Notes: generated by a model not told the origin, from the letters alone. Shown: positions 23,355-35,504, numbered from the stretch's first letter. The stretch: DNA of 64,000 nt from Kingdonia uniflora (GCA_014058105.1 JACGCM010001011.1:2547501-2611500), one strand, 5' to 3'. Program-made: numbers and translations.

Positions 23355-24020
23355 TTTCTCGATCTCGATGTTAACTTCATCTCGAAGATGAGGTGAAAGT
23401 CGTCACTATTTCTGTTTGAGCGATGTGGCATTGATATTGATGGCTAACTTGTGACAAGCCATTGTTGGATCGACCCTGGGCATTTCTTCGAAAGACCATG
23501 CAAAAACATCTCGATTGAGTTGCAAGAACTGAATGAGAACATCTTTTTCATGCTGAACCAGCTTAGTTCCAAAGAAAGTACCTCTGCTAGGTCCATCAAT
23601 GTTAATATATTTTGTGGGCTCCTTTGTAGGTGTTTGATTATTGAGGTGATCAACTTTCTATAATTGTTATGCGGCCAATCTGTCTAAAGTATCTAGGATG
23701 GCGGAGACAGTATTTTTATAAGCTCGAGTAAGTTTTTGACTACCTCTGATCTCATAAATACCATCGTCATGTCTGAATCAGAGTGTTGGATGATAGGTGG
23801 AAGCGATTGCTTCCATATTGTGTAACCAGCAGCGGCCCATAATCCTGAGATAACGAGATTTGGCATTAATGATATAGAAAACGACGTTGATGGTGGCTAG
23901 TCCTGCAGTAATAGGTAAGATGATCTTACCTACTCGTACCTCCCTAAAGCCATTGAATCCACTGATGTCGGTGTCGCTCTAAATAACTTTGTCGGCCAAG
24001 CCCATCTGGACGATCGTACT

Positions 24021-24557
24021 CTAGAAAGGAATTTCAGTACCGCTGCCAGTATCGATCATCATTGTGTGTACGACAAACTTTTTCATCTTGAGCATTATGA
24101 CTAATGCATCATGATGTAGAAGCTTGACATGGCTAGTATCGCAATCTTCAAAGGAAATTCCGAGTCGACAATTGTTCGACTCGGGAAGAAACTTGGCTTC
24201 TTTGTCTTGAGGTGTAGGATCACAGGATTTCGATAGCCTCCTGTATTTTGATCTGTTGAAATTGCTAATTTGATTAATTTCGATCATATTGCTAAGGTGC
24301 ATATAGTAGAAATGGTTCTCCTCAACTCTATTATTAACCTGAATAACTTCGAGCTCCTCCTTATAATTGTCATCTTTGTATGACTTCAGATCGACAATGT
24401 ATTCGAGCATCTGTCCCTCCTTAAAAATGTATTTGAGCAACCGCTGTAAAGCATAGCAATTGTCAGTAGTATGATGATTTACCTTATGATGTAGCCAGAA
24501 TGGTCGATTATCGATGGGCTCCAGTGGTTGAGAGATGCAGTAGAGTGGATTCTTCAA
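24021..24557 (-). pseudogene. Gag C-terminus and protease of the Tat-like element
   Basis: The N-terminal part has a His/Cys-rich YHK-type knuckle remnant (HHKVNHHTTDNCYALQ, usual first Cys residues lost). The C-terminal part has an HDALVIMLKM...MMIDTGSGTEI segment, which is the protease active-site region (DTGS). The region between 23360 and 24020, up to the RT, is linker with stops. Acts in polyprotein maturation. Confidence 0.7.
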
Positions 24558-24700
24558 TAGTAGTAGAAAAATTATAGAGATTCGGATATTCAGTTTTGGA
24601 GGGATGGGTTTGTTCTCTGGACCGCTTTTCTGAGGGTATCCAGTGTTCCCCTTGGTGCATTTCTAATCTCCTTGTTCCTCCTTGGGTTTGCTAGTTCGAT

Positions 24701-25947
24701 CTATAGATGGATTTTGGTGGAGATGACAGATTTAGTAAACTTTTGTCGCTCAGATATCATCCTCTCTAAGTCGACGTAACCGTTGACTTTGGTGATCATC
24801 TCCTCTAATGTCGTCAGTTTTTTAAGGAAGAGGTATTCCTTGGCCTTGCAGTCGAGCCGCAGAGCATTGGTGAAAGTGGTAGCAGCTGTTAATTGGTCGA
24901 GGTTATCCACTTTTCTTGTGAGCTCTAAGAATTTCTTTGAGAAGTCTTCGATCTTTTCTCCATGCGACTGCTTAAGACCGATAAGAAAATATAAGTTCTC
25001 ATCTGTCTCTGTTGTGAGCATATGTCTTGATGAACTTCTTATGTAGGTGATCAAATGTGTAGATGGATTCTTCAGGAAGAAAATAGAACCATCGGAGTGG
25101 TTCCTCCTGTAGATTTATGGCTAACAGGCGGCAGAGGATGTGGTTGAGATTGGAGTACAACCCCAATGAATCACGGTACTATTGAATATGCTCCTTTGGG
25201 TCTTACCATTGTATTTGCAAATTTTGGGAGTATGGAAACCTTTTGGTATCTCCATATCGAATAGTTTTTTGGCAATCGGACTTCCTTGTAACTTGGTGGT
25301 ATCGCTGGCAGTACCCAAAACTTGTTCCTCGATCAACTCCTTAATCTGTTGGTCCATGTGTTCTTTTGTGGCAAAATGTCGTGTTGGCTAAATCGCTGGA
25401 CGTGTTGGCAGGGGATGATGAATTCCCATACCGTCACTCAAGCGATCTCGTACTGGAACTTGATGTAGAGGTCGCCGGTCATCCTCCTGGCGGATGGAAA
25501 TTTGGTGGCCTCGACTAACTTCTGATTGAACTCCCCCCCCCCACCCCCCAAATGGATGGAGGGCTGTAGTCCGTGCTGTAGATTCCTGAAAATGGCTTTA
25601 CTGGCGACTCTCCGAGGTCCCAATCTTTCCCTTGCTGAAATGCGGGAGGTCTCTGGAAGCTGATCGCAACCTCTGGCTGGAGAAGCTTGCTGAGCATTTT
25701 GTAGAGCCTCGAGGGTAGTCTGCATTGTTATCATCTGGTCTTCGCGCCATTTTAGCACTATCAAACGAGCTTGTTGTTCTGTATCAAGCTCTTTTTCCAA
25801 GAGTTCTCGATCCTCTGTTAACTGAAGTTCAAGTTTGGCACGTTTTTCTGACTCGGCGTGGAGATTCGCCCGTAACTTTGTGAGCTGTCCCGGATCAACA
25901 AAAATTTTAAGCTGAGTTCCTGCGGCCGGTCGTCTGGAATAAACCAT
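24701..25947 (-). pseudogene. Gag of the Tat-like element
   Basis: Minus-strand order: an N-terminal coiled-coil region (25438-25947, starting MVYSRRPAAGTQLK, rich in Glu/Leu/Lys), a poly-C/poly-G tract at about 25535-25550 giving a Gly run, a central piece (25121-25357), and a capsid-like piece (24701-25054) with SHGEKIEDFSKKFLELTRKV and a TLEEMITKVNGYVDLERM end. The start was taken at 25947 because it is the first ATG after the PBS and has a coherent coiled coil. Frame breaks separate the pieces. Confidence 0.75.
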
Positions 25948-25999
25948 AATTGAAAGTTGTAGTGAAAAACTGCCTTAGGATATCATAGAAATGCAATCT

Positions 26000-26019
26000 T
26001 TCCTACAGACGACGCAAAA
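26000..26019 (-). promoter_or_regulatory. Primer-binding site region of the Tat-like element
   Basis: The minus strand reads TTTTGCGTCGTCTGTAGGAA immediately inside the LTR edge. The GCGTCGTCTGT core is the type of PBS-adjacent sequence seen in Tat elements. The tRNA was not determined. Confidence 0.5.
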
Positions 26020-26465
26020 TATAATGGCCAAATTCCATAAGCTCGAAATGGTTAGGAATTCGTTATCACACCAATAAACATGTAATAATATTCTAATGGA
26101 AAGTAAGAACTGAAACAGGTGGTTTTAGCGTGGAAAACCTCTAAATAGTTCAATGCCACAACCTCGTATGGAGGATTTTTGTGAAAATATCTTTATTGCT
26201 TGAGGCGGGTATCTTTATTACAAGTGATCTCTAAATATAAAAATGCTTTGAATTTTGTAAATAAGAAGTGTGTAATTTTTTTGGTCTCTGCCTCTTCTGG
26301 AACTTTTTCTTTATATAGGCCTTCCCCATAGCTCTTCATCATGCTAGAGCACGTTTTCTGAATAATGTGGTTAGTGGATAATGTATTTCGAGTTAAGCTC
26401 GGTCCACGTTCTTGTGCAGTCCGTAGGACTGGTTAGAATGTTGACTGAAGTGTTAAAAATATGTG
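26020..26465 (-). repeat. 5' LTR of the Tat-like element (truncated)
   Basis: Matches 2287-2785. It lacks the ~380 bases beyond the GTTAAAAATATGTGA point that the left LTR has, so its U3 start is missing or replaced by EPRV sequence. TATA at 26311-26317 (minus). Confidence 0.75.
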
Positions 26466-26590
26466 AACTCACATATTTTTAATCAAGAAAGAAGATAAAC
26501 AGTAAAGCATACCTAGTTCACATATGACACTTATCAAACCTACACAAACCAAGAAATTAGCCACACATGGCTCTGATACCAACAATAAGA
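26466..26590 (-). pseudogene. EPRV copy 1 leader with viral primer-binding site
   Basis: TGGTATCAGAGC on the minus strand at 26570-26581 is the tRNA-Met primer site that marks the start of caulimovirid genomes. The following leader (GTGTGGCTAATTTCTTGG on the minus strand) reappears on the plus strand at about 26626-26643. It lies in the correct orientation and on the correct side to be the leader of the left viral copy, cut off by the Tat-like element. Confidence 0.7.
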
Positions 26591-26621
26591 CAGAATAATA
26601 AGACGGATCTAATTTCCATAT

Positions 26622-27120
26622 GTGGCTAATTTCTTGGATCGCGTAGGTATAATAAGACAGAATAATAAGACGAATCTAATCTTCCTTGTTTAACTACTAA
26701 TATTGCAGTTAAAAGACTTATAAATTGGGATAAACTGAGTATCCCTACTGAATGGGTCCTATCTAGAGCTGTTGTCCCCGGACCTAGGTTTACCAACCAA
26801 GTAAACCAAATCACCCAAACCCCTGATGGTGATCTAGAAGTAACCTTTGCATCTTGTCCCATAAAACTATCTCTCTATAAGAGCAGGTCTTGTAGACAGA
26901 TGGCCAACGAGGACAAAATTCCCTACCACATCCCATGCCCTTCTTCCAGACCTTAGGTTTCTAGACATTCTACATCTGAACCTATTATTCAGGGAATTAG
27001 ACTTTCTTATCAGCAGATTCCTCATGGCATCTATAATGATCCCTCTACCAATACCAGGACAGAAGTAGATCAAACTACTTCCCCTATATCAGAAGCAAGC
27101 TTTTTATGTTTAACAATTTT
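26622..27120 (+). pseudogene. EPRV copy 2, leader piece and movement-protein C-terminus
   Basis: Begins with leader-like sequence (26622-26665), then from about 26690 the C-terminal end of the movement protein (NIAVKRLINWDKLSIPTEWV..., collinear with the minus copy at 1560-1790). The movement-protein core present in copy 1 is absent here, so this copy was joined or deleted after the leader. The linker to the coat protein (26880-27120) contains stops at about 26890 and 26955. Confidence 0.8.
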
Positions 27121-27121
27121 T

Positions 27122-28906
27122 ATGGACTTAAGCCCTAACTCTTTTATTTTCCAGTTCATTAGTAACGAATTCATGACTTCCAGTCATGATGAATTCAAAA
27201 AATGGTATTGGAAAACTTTTCCAAGAGAAACATTATACCTTATTGATGACATTTACTACCATGAGATTGAACAAAGCCAAAAGATCACATTCTTTTGTGA
27301 CTGGTTCACAACATAGTATCTTTGTCATCAATACATTATCAGTAATATGAAAGATTTCACCAAAAAATGGGTCAAATCAGATTGCACAGAAGTCCAATCT
27401 GTCCACCCACCCCCAGAATCTCTCTATTTAACCAAAGGAAGTCCCACATCCAAACCTTTGGAGGCTCACGCCTTTGCTCATCCTACCAATCAAATAATTG
27501 ATGCTAATCTAGTTATCAAACAAAATAATTGGACTAATGTCAGTCTTCAAACGATAGATAACCAGCTGAGTCATATCGAAGATTATATCCAAAATACCAG
27601 TAATATTAATATTGATACAGCCAGTACATCATCTAGTACACATAGTGTTGATATTAAACCAGCATTCCTAGTCAATGACTTTAAGCTATCAGATTCCCAG
27701 GATTCTGAGTTTGTTAACCTTTTGGTTGAACGAATTAAACATCTTAGTGTTAATACTCTGGAAAAAAAACCTTTGTTTCAGAAGCAGCCTCTGATGATCA
27801 ATCCGAAATTCACATCTAAGATGATGAAGCCAATCTTTATAAAATCGAATATGAACCATCCCAGTTAAATACATATTATAAAAGACCTACCCCTCATGAT
27901 CTTTTATTTGAAGAAGATTCCTTTAAAAATTAAATGTTTTATAATGGACGTACAATTTATGAATGGAAGTTTATCATAATACCAAATTTATAAAATTATT
28001 CATAAAATGCTTATGTATGCCTGTATCTAAAAAACTACTAGAAATGAAGATAACAACGTCGCCAAATTTATAGCCAATGGGTTTATAAGTAGTCTTAAAG
28101 GCTGGTGGGACAACGTAATCACTCATGATCAGAAGATAGAAATCCTTGGATCAGTCAAAACAGAAGGAACTAGTACTATCCCTATCAAAGATGTTGTTTA
28201 CACCCTTATCCAGACTATCCTTTTACATTTTATGGGTCTTTCACCACAAATACATGAAAGGAATAGAGAACTCCTTCAGAACATTTGATGTCCATCTCTC
28301 AGCCATTTTAGGTGGTACATGGATGCTTATATATGCAAAGTCATTCAGCGCAGTGATGCCAATGTAGAACTTTGGAAAGCCAGATTCATTGATGGACTTC
28401 CACCATTATTTATTGCTAAAGTCCGGCAGAAGCTTAAGGACTAGTATGATGGCAATTTTATACCTTACCATAACTATACTTATGGTCATATTATTGGTGT
28501 ATGTACCCCAGTAGGTCTGGGTATCTGTAATGACCTAAAACTCCATTATCAGCTTAAAAATTATAATCTAACTGGGAAAAAAGAAATTAGAGAATTATGT
28601 CACCAATTTTCCTATGACCTTCCTGTTACTTATACTAGAAAATAACGTAGTAAACACCGCCCTCATACCAAACAACAATCTCACCACATGAGAAAAGGTC
28701 ATAACATAAAGTATAAGGATCAAGATGATTCTTATTACCAAAAACATAAAAAACCTAAAAGGCATTTACTTCATGTCAGCTCTTCCAAACAAACTAAAAC
28801 TCATACTTGCTATGAGTGTGGTAAACAAGGACACTTAGCCAACAAGCATGCCACCAAGCGAAAACTACGAGAACTTCACCTAGATGAAGGATTAAAACTT
28901 TAGCTA
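27122..28906 (+). pseudogene. EPRV copy 2, coat protein with zinc knuckle
   Basis: Collinear pieces at 27122-27316, 27347-27868 (acidic, Ser/Thr-rich), 28040-28440 (VELWKARFIDGLPPLF) and 28688-28903. The last piece carries the knuckle CYECGKQGHLANKH, where the fourth ligand is His rather than the usual Cys, after a Lys/His-rich basic tract. In the family this protein encapsidates the DNA. Stops at about 27316, 27866, 28290 and 28640 and frame changes show decay. Confidence 0.85.
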
Positions 28907-29500
28907 AGTAAACTCTTGCTCAATACAAATTCGGAAGACAGTTCTTCAGATACCTCCGAAGCAGTCAACCATATTGATCACAGTGGTTCCTCTTCAACAG
29001 AAGAAACACGTCGTAATAAATATTCTGGCTCCAATCCTCCAGATTACTAGAAAGCCATTGTGGAAATGAATGGTTTACAATTCAATACCTTAACAGCAAA
29101 CCAAAACCAGCTGATATCCATTATTGATAAAATCCCTTATCTAGAAACTAAGACTCAAATTCTAAATCTGTGTATCCAACAGATGATAAAGGAAAATTCA
29201 AAACCCAATATAGCACCTAAACTCCCTACAGATAATTATTATAATATCCAAGATATCCTCAAATGATTGGAGACTGCTAAACCTATCACTTTTCAAGACT
29301 TACAAAAAGAAATTAATCACTTGAAATCTGAAATCATAAGTATCAAACTCTTCCTCCAAAAGTATGATAATCTTATGACATTCGAATAAAAGGGCAAATA
29401 GCCAATTCTAACCACTGCTTCTGTTAGTCCACAGACTGAGAAGACAAATAACTCTCATCTGCATATCCTTCACAAAATTTTATCCCCAAAATAGTACATT
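28907..29500 (+). pseudogene. EPRV copy 2, coat-protein to protease linker
   Basis: Continuous viral reading with a few stops: a Ser-rich acidic stretch, then 29060-29266, then a Glu/Lys coiled-coil-like segment ending near a KILSPK motif. It halts at 29500, where a CACTACACC terminus begins. The protease resumes at 47841. Confidence 0.7.
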
Positions 29501-29880
29501 CACTACACCAATTTTTGCAAAATACCACAGACTCTGTCTGTAGTAAAATGCTATTTGTCACGGACTTTGGTTGTGGTAGAGGTTTGTAGTAAAAGGTGTG
29601 TGGCAATTTTTTGCCACGGACTTTATTCGAGCTTAATGAACTCTTTTGCCACAGACTTTATCCGTGCTTAAAGTACTGTTTTGCCACGGATTAAATCTGT
29701 GGCAATTTTTTTACCACAGACTTTATCCGAGCTTAAAGTACTATTTTGCCACTGATTTAATCTGTGGTTAATTTATTACCACCGATATAAACCGTGTTAT
29801 AAAACAAGATTAGACAATCTAAATCCGTGGCTATTTATTTACCACCAACAAAGTCCGTGGCAATTCTTTTTCATTTTTTC
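29501..29880. repeat. Subterminal repeats, left end of the CACTA-like block
   Basis: At least eight variants of TTGCCACGGACTTTATCCGWG in direct and inverted orientation (e.g. near 29610, 29648, 29690, 29720, 29750). Such arrays are transposase-binding regions in En/Spm elements. Confidence 0.8.
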
Positions 29881-30478
29881 AAAAAACGAAATATATCAAA
29901 AAAATTATCATACCATAATTCATAAAACAATCATAAACTTGTACGTTCATCAAACAGTCATAAACTCAGGTTCATACAACAATCATAAACTCACAGGTTC
30001 ATACAACATTCATAGTCTCAATTCAATATGCTTACAAACTTACTCGACAATTAAAAGAAGATTCCTTATAGTAGACACATCCTATACAAAGTCAGAGAAA
30101 CGCATAACGACTTGGCCTACCACGCGTCCCCTACAAATATAAGTATTCTGGGTTAAAATATCATAAGATAGTTGGATATAACTAAAAAAAAATGTGAAGG
30201 TTAATTTTGCTTATGTTACCTTCAATACTATACATAATGATAACTCGGATCGTCTTTGGCCACTCCAATAGTACCAAATGTACACCATCCGTCTTACAGT
30301 GAAGAAAAATCGATAGCTTGAGCCATGATCCCCCCAATAAATATGAAATGGACCACTAGCAGAGCGTGCTTACTAGAAGGAAAAAAGAAAGGCAATCTAT
30401 GAAAAAGCATTAGATCTGTTTAAAGATGAACTATCAACCTCAGTTATCTTACACAAGCATTTGATATAGACGACAACT

Positions 30479-30811
30479 ACTTCTATCACAGATACGCTTT
30501 TAACGAATTCGGATATTTATAACAAACTCAATAATGGAGTTGAAATTGAAGACTCTCAAAACCCATAGTTTACCTCACTCAGTTTTGGGGATCGAATATC
30601 TCTTGAAAATAAGTTTCCTGGATATTTTTCAGTCAAGGCACTTACTGGGGTTGTGGCTTTAGAGGGAAAGCGGGTTAAAATATTCATAACCACACTAAGA
30701 GCGATACCAGAGGAAAGTGGGCTATTGTTGAAGAAGCTTGATAAGAAAATGGAGAGGACACTCTTGCATTTCTATCGTAAGGATTTAACATCTCAAGTTT
30801 CTACAGGATAA
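30479..30811 (+). pseudogene. Unidentified coding fragment
   Basis: One plus frame reads as protein-like for about 110 codons with a single stop (about 30569). It contains SFGDRISLENKFPGYFSVKA, then VVALEGKRVKIFITTLRAIP and a basic KKLDKKMERTLLHFYRK end. The composition looks like a real exon rather than chance. No family was recognised. It is probably a captured host gene piece, as is common in non-autonomous CACTA elements. Confidence 0.4.
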
Positions 30812-33800
30812 TAAACATAACGATGGATCGAAAAAAAAGGTGATTAAACATGACAATAAACATAACGGTGGATCGAAAAAAAAGAGTTGTGATAATGCAA
30901 CTCACATGAGGGATATCAAACATAGATAAAACTACAACAAGATCAAGTTCTTTAGCTTTTATCACAAGAAGAGAGGCATGCAATCATGTAATAGTATTTT
31001 GAAGGTTTGTGAGGCAACTTACCTGTACCATACGCTTCGTTTTCCTTATAAACGTTCATGTATCAGCCTAACTTGCCTCAAATTGATCAGAAAATGTCAT
31101 ACCCTACAATCATGGAAAAAAAACCAGCACTGTCATTACTCGTTAGCACAACTCTGAACTTGTCCTGCATTAACATTCACTATGAGGCCAAGAAACCAAC
31201 AATAATAAAGATAAATAGGAAAATACGAAGAGAAAATTATTGCCTTGGTAATTTGAGCCGAATAGATCACGTGCTCCCCATACAGACAATCGGAGAATCA
31301 CTCGCCCACTAAGTCCCCAGTGCATGACCAACATGGCCCCAACCTAAAACCCCAGACATTTTATTCATTACAAAATAAACAACATTCAGTTTCCAAACAC
31401 TATCAGAGATAAAAACATGCCTGTATAAATTGTAGAATATTCCTTTGGACATTTTCTAGCTTTAGCTTTGCTTTCACTTTTGGGAATGTAACCTGAGCAC
31501 ACAAATTTCGAGAGAATCATAAAAAGATCACAGGAATAAATGTTGAATGATTTTAGTCCTTAACGCCTATCTTTTAATACCACGTACAGTATTTTTTGCG
31601 TACATGAAAACATTTATCTAACTTAGGCACAACACGCTCATTAACATGAAAAAAAAAATGTAACATGGCTAAAAGTCCCCATAGGTGTGCTACCCGAAAT
31701 AGCTTAGGCACAACACGAAATGAGCTATTCTGCTTCTTTGCTACTCTGAGTGTCCCAACTAGTGCTTCGAATATGTTGGCGCGTGAAAGAACATGCCAAA
31801 TATGGCCTTCACAACAAAAAGATAGCTAAATAACAAATTTGGAGCGAAGAGAAGAGAAAAATTAAACTACTTTTCCATAACTATGAGTCTATGAAAGGTC
31901 ATGACTATTTCGTATTTTCAGTTTTCAAGTGAGCACTAATGCTAGTAAGAATAAATTTAACCATATAAACATGAAATTATCAACTACATATGTGACTTAT
32001 ACTTCATCTTTATCTTATATTGAAAAATCATAGATGATTACCTGGGTTCGCAATCATTTCAACTACCATTACAGCGATAAAGCAGTTTATGGCACTGTTC
32101 ACATGTCACTACTATCTGTGCTACCGATATAAAAGGACTAGGGATCCACAAAACTGTTACAAGTTGAACTGCACAAGTGTGTTCTATTATGCTCTTAATG
32201 CCTGAATTAATGTTCTTTTGGATTTTTTCCTCGAGCTCCTTTTCCACCCTCCACTTCCTGTCCCATCTAGTTTAATTTCCCTTATTTGATATTCTTTGAA
32301 CATACTCTAGCCTTTTCCACAAATGCTTGTATTGACGGAGTTTTACAAGCTTGTTTAAGGATTGTGTCTTATGTCCCCCTTTATAACCTTTCCAGTCTCC
32401 AGACCCCCTTCCCCTTCAGACATTACAACCTCCAGTCTATCTTCCCCCTCTCATTAACTTTCTTTTTTGTATTAAAAGAAAAAAGATAAGTGACCCCAGA
32501 CCAATTGCTACAACTGATCAGTGTTGCTATCATGGTTACCTCCTCTAATAAGTATCCACCTCATAGACATACAACTAAGTATCTCTTTTCTAGTCCTGCC
32601 CGCTATCTATCTCAGAATCCTCGTGCTATTGTGTAGGATATTGCCGAATAATGTTGATCTCTAAGCTACTGTGTTAATGTGTCATGATTAGTAAGTTGGT
32701 TCATGCTGAGGTATTGGAAAATGTTAAGGATTGTGCAGTCGGAGTACGCTGAGTTCGTGACAATAGTCGTAGACGCATGAGATCCTGACCCAAGGAATTG
32801 GACTAAATCCATGACAGGCTGCTTTAACTTATGAAGAGACCCTAGTAATATAGCAACCAAGACTAAGACGAAGGACAGATAGAGTATGATCATAGGCTCA
32901 AGCTTGGAGGAGCAACCATTTAACCGAGCTCTCCCATGTAAGCAAGAGCCTTTTCTTACCCAAACAGGAGACTACAATAATACTATAGATGATTGGGTAA
33001 TTAGATATCGTTGGAAAAGTAGGTTCAACTTCAAGTTGTCGAAGCATTTTTTTTTTCTCACTTGTACGAGCAGTGTTGGATTGTTCGTTTTGCAACTTAA
33101 CAAAGTGCATAAGTCGACAAGGTGAGCTCTTTGAAATAGAAAAGCTAGACTACCACAATTATGACGTCATACATCATTACTTTGACATTGTTTTTCACTA
33201 ATCTACTTGAAATGGCCTACATGAGTATGTCTATTTTACATAATAGACTGAAGATGGCCACTATGTAAGACTTACAAAATGACAAAATATGTAATTTCTA
33301 TATGTTATTGGAATACGGTTGGAGGCTTTTAAGTAATTCTTGTGAAAAGGAAAAGTAATTAGGCAAACCAATGCAGAAGTTATAAGCAGTTTCGAAAGAC
33401 ATACCCCAGATAACTCTGCCAACTGTCTATCCATGACCTTGAAAGTAAATAAGCTTGATATTGGATCTATAATAGAATGGCCTAATTGACTTGCAAGAGA
33501 GTAGCCCTGTTACACAAGTAAAATCTACACAAATGTGAAACTAAGCGGAATTAACAACAAAAGTAGTCCTAGAGGTTAAATATAATGAATACAGGAACCT
33601 CTCAAATTTTAGGGCCATGGAGAAGATGATAATGGACTAAACCTATTTGTTACTCCCACTTATATGAGATTGATTTATAGGAAAATAAATTAAATCCAAA
33701 GTAAAGGTTTATAGGAAAACCAAACTTTATACCCTTACCAATAAACTCATTAGTATCCCCGTTAATCGCTTTTGTCTTCTCAATCAAAACAGGCTTAAAG

Positions 33801-34540
33801 TATATATTAAGGGGCAGAAAACAATCCCTGGATACTATCCCAAGGCCACGCATATTTTTGACAAATTTTCAAAAGATTGAGAACTGTCTCAGTCTCAATC
33901 TCGTAGATTTCCATCCCAAACCCAACATCTAATACATCACATGGGTCAGACCTTTATAATTTCACTCCTACACCAAATCCCATTAACCAAAATCACCTCA
34001 AATGCATTACCCAAACTAATATCATTATTCAATCACAAAACAAAGTAACAAACACAACAAAATTTCAAAAATTTGCTAAAATTCTTGCAACCCCACCATC
34101 CAAATTGAGCAAAACTGTTAAATCTCCTCGTAAAATTCATCAAAGCAAGGAGGAGAAAGTGCAAACCCTACAATCACCTACAATTTCCAAAAAATACACA
34201 ATAATTTAGAATCCAAATCAGATCTTACCTTGAAAAGCCATTGAATCCAAGTTCAGGGTGAGAGAGAGAGAGTGCGCAAACCACCTTCAACTTCCGTTTC
34301 ATCTCCTTTTAAGAACTGATTTCAGCTGAAATAGCACCAAAAACTTCAACCTGCAAATGATTCCAACTAAAAATTGGAAATCTATGTACCCATCTTAGGG
34401 TAGAATTCCATCCTTCGTAGAAATCGGTATCTACAAAATCTGGCAAGATTTGGCCTTTAAACACTCAAAAAGGGAAAGAGGGAAATGAATTATTTGTGAA
34501 AAAACAAGAGAGAAAGGGCAACAAAATAATGAAAAGATAA
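30812..34540. other. CACTA-like interior with no recognised gene
   Basis: AT-rich with scattered short ORFs (e.g. 32059-32247 minus, which contains CEQCHKLLYRC). None shows a domain I can name, and frames are not conserved over length. A short GA microsatellite lies at 34260-34271. It may contain further captured gene pieces and introns. Confidence 0.5.
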
Positions 34541-34549
34541 TAAATTAAA

Positions 34550-34668
34550 AATTGCCACAGACTGAACTACAATTTGCCAAGGATTTACTTAGTGCTAAAA
34601 TTACAACAGTAAAAATCCGTAGTAAAGTTCAATAGAGACTGTGGTAAAATTGTTATTTTGGTGTAGTG
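34550..34668. repeat. Subterminal repeats and right terminus at 34668
   Basis: Motifs TTGCCACAGACTG, AATCCGTAGTAAA and GACTGTGGTAAAA precede the terminus TTGGTGTAGTG. They correspond to the left-end motifs in inverse order. Confidence 0.75.
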
Positions 34669-35504
34669 AATAATCGGAAAAATTTGAGAAAATACCTTTA
34701 TATAATACCAACATACTACCTTGTGCAATATCCACTGCATGTCGACCATAAGGCTCATATGGTTCATTTTGTACTACCTTGTGTAATATCACAGCTGATG
34801 AATGCATTTTGCAGCTGCTAAAGAAAAAAAACATTAGAAAGAAACGTATATATCAAGGATTAAGTCGTAGTTTAATAATATATAAGTACCTTTTTTTTGG
34901 GAATGAAGATAAAAATAATGAATATAAGATACTGAATAACTATTTGATACAAGGAAAGAGAAAGTCTCAATCAAGTACATTTGTCTAATTATCACCCAAG
35001 TCAGAACTGTTGCTATTATTTCCAACTAAATGGTGGAAAAGCACGCCAGCAGCAACACTAACATTAACATTAGCACAACTAGCAAGAATTGCTTTCCAAG
35101 CGACTAAATCACGACATCGTTGAACTCCCATCTCAAATTATCTATGAAAGTTGTCATAAGTGATACATTTTATTCACTTTCCCTTTCTGCAGAAGTCATC
35201 TTGGTCATGTTATTAATGTATCTAACTACGCCAAACATACTAATTAATAACGTGATCCCAGATTCCTCCAAAGGCTAAATTCATGGTATGAGCAAAAACT
35301 CTGATTTGAGCATCTCAAAAAGTATGAGAATATGATCTTATCTCTTCTCGCTTTAAAACCCAGTAAAATGTCTATGTCACAAATACCCCGAATAAGAGAC
35401 TGTAAGGACTCGAGGCAAGCATACAGCATTTGCAGAAATAAAACACCCACGACTAAATTCCCCTGAGAAACATTAAAAGTTATAAAGAAGTTTATCTTAC
35501 AACC
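34669..35504. other. Sequence between the CACTA-like terminus and chromovirus 2
   Basis: Weak minus-strand coding-like stretches (35244-35450, and 34585-34834 containing EPYEPYGRHAVDIAQG) without a recognised family. It is interrupted at CAACC by chromovirus 2; its continuation is at 45498. Confidence 0.35.

Larger units (their letters stand above)
2287..26465 (-). mobile_element. Tat-like Ty3/gypsy LTR retrotransposon with antisense gene (host of a nested chromovirus)
   Basis: LTR retrotransposon read on the minus strand. Order along the minus strand: LTR (26465-26020), PBS-like GCGTCGTCTGTAGG (near 26000-26016), gag, protease, reverse transcriptase, RNase H and integrase, then a tandem-repeat zone, a long gene in the opposite orientation, and the other LTR (near 3166-2287). 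The pol order, the extra antisense ORF and the 3' tandem repeats fit the Tat lineage (Retand/Grande-like). A chromovirus at 10858-20891 interrupts the integrase. All ORFs are broken. The insertion split an EPRV copy: the viral leader lies right of 26466 and the movement protein left of 2287. The right LTR is shorter than the left, so no target duplication could be identified. Confidence 0.8.
29501..34668. mobile_element. Non-autonomous CACTA-like element with matching termini
   Basis: Termini CACTACACCA and TGGTGTAGTG are perfect inverted repeats, and both ends have CCACAGACT/CACGGACTTT subterminal motifs. The 3-bp flanks differ (ATT left, AAT right), so this may not be the unit that transposed. 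Length is about 5.2 kb, with no transposase recognised. Confidence 0.6.

Noticed and set aside
25438..25697. Glycine-rich protein segment
   Set aside because: It comes from a C/G homopolymer tract (about 25535-25556) inside gag; tract length is prone to slippage and sequencing error.
26569..26581. GGCTCTGATACCA as the PBS of an LTR retrotransposon or part of a tRNA gene
   Set aside because: It is not adjacent to an LTR edge, and no cloverleaf surrounds it. The following leader is repeated in inverse orientation beside viral coding sequence, which fits the caulimovirid genome start better.
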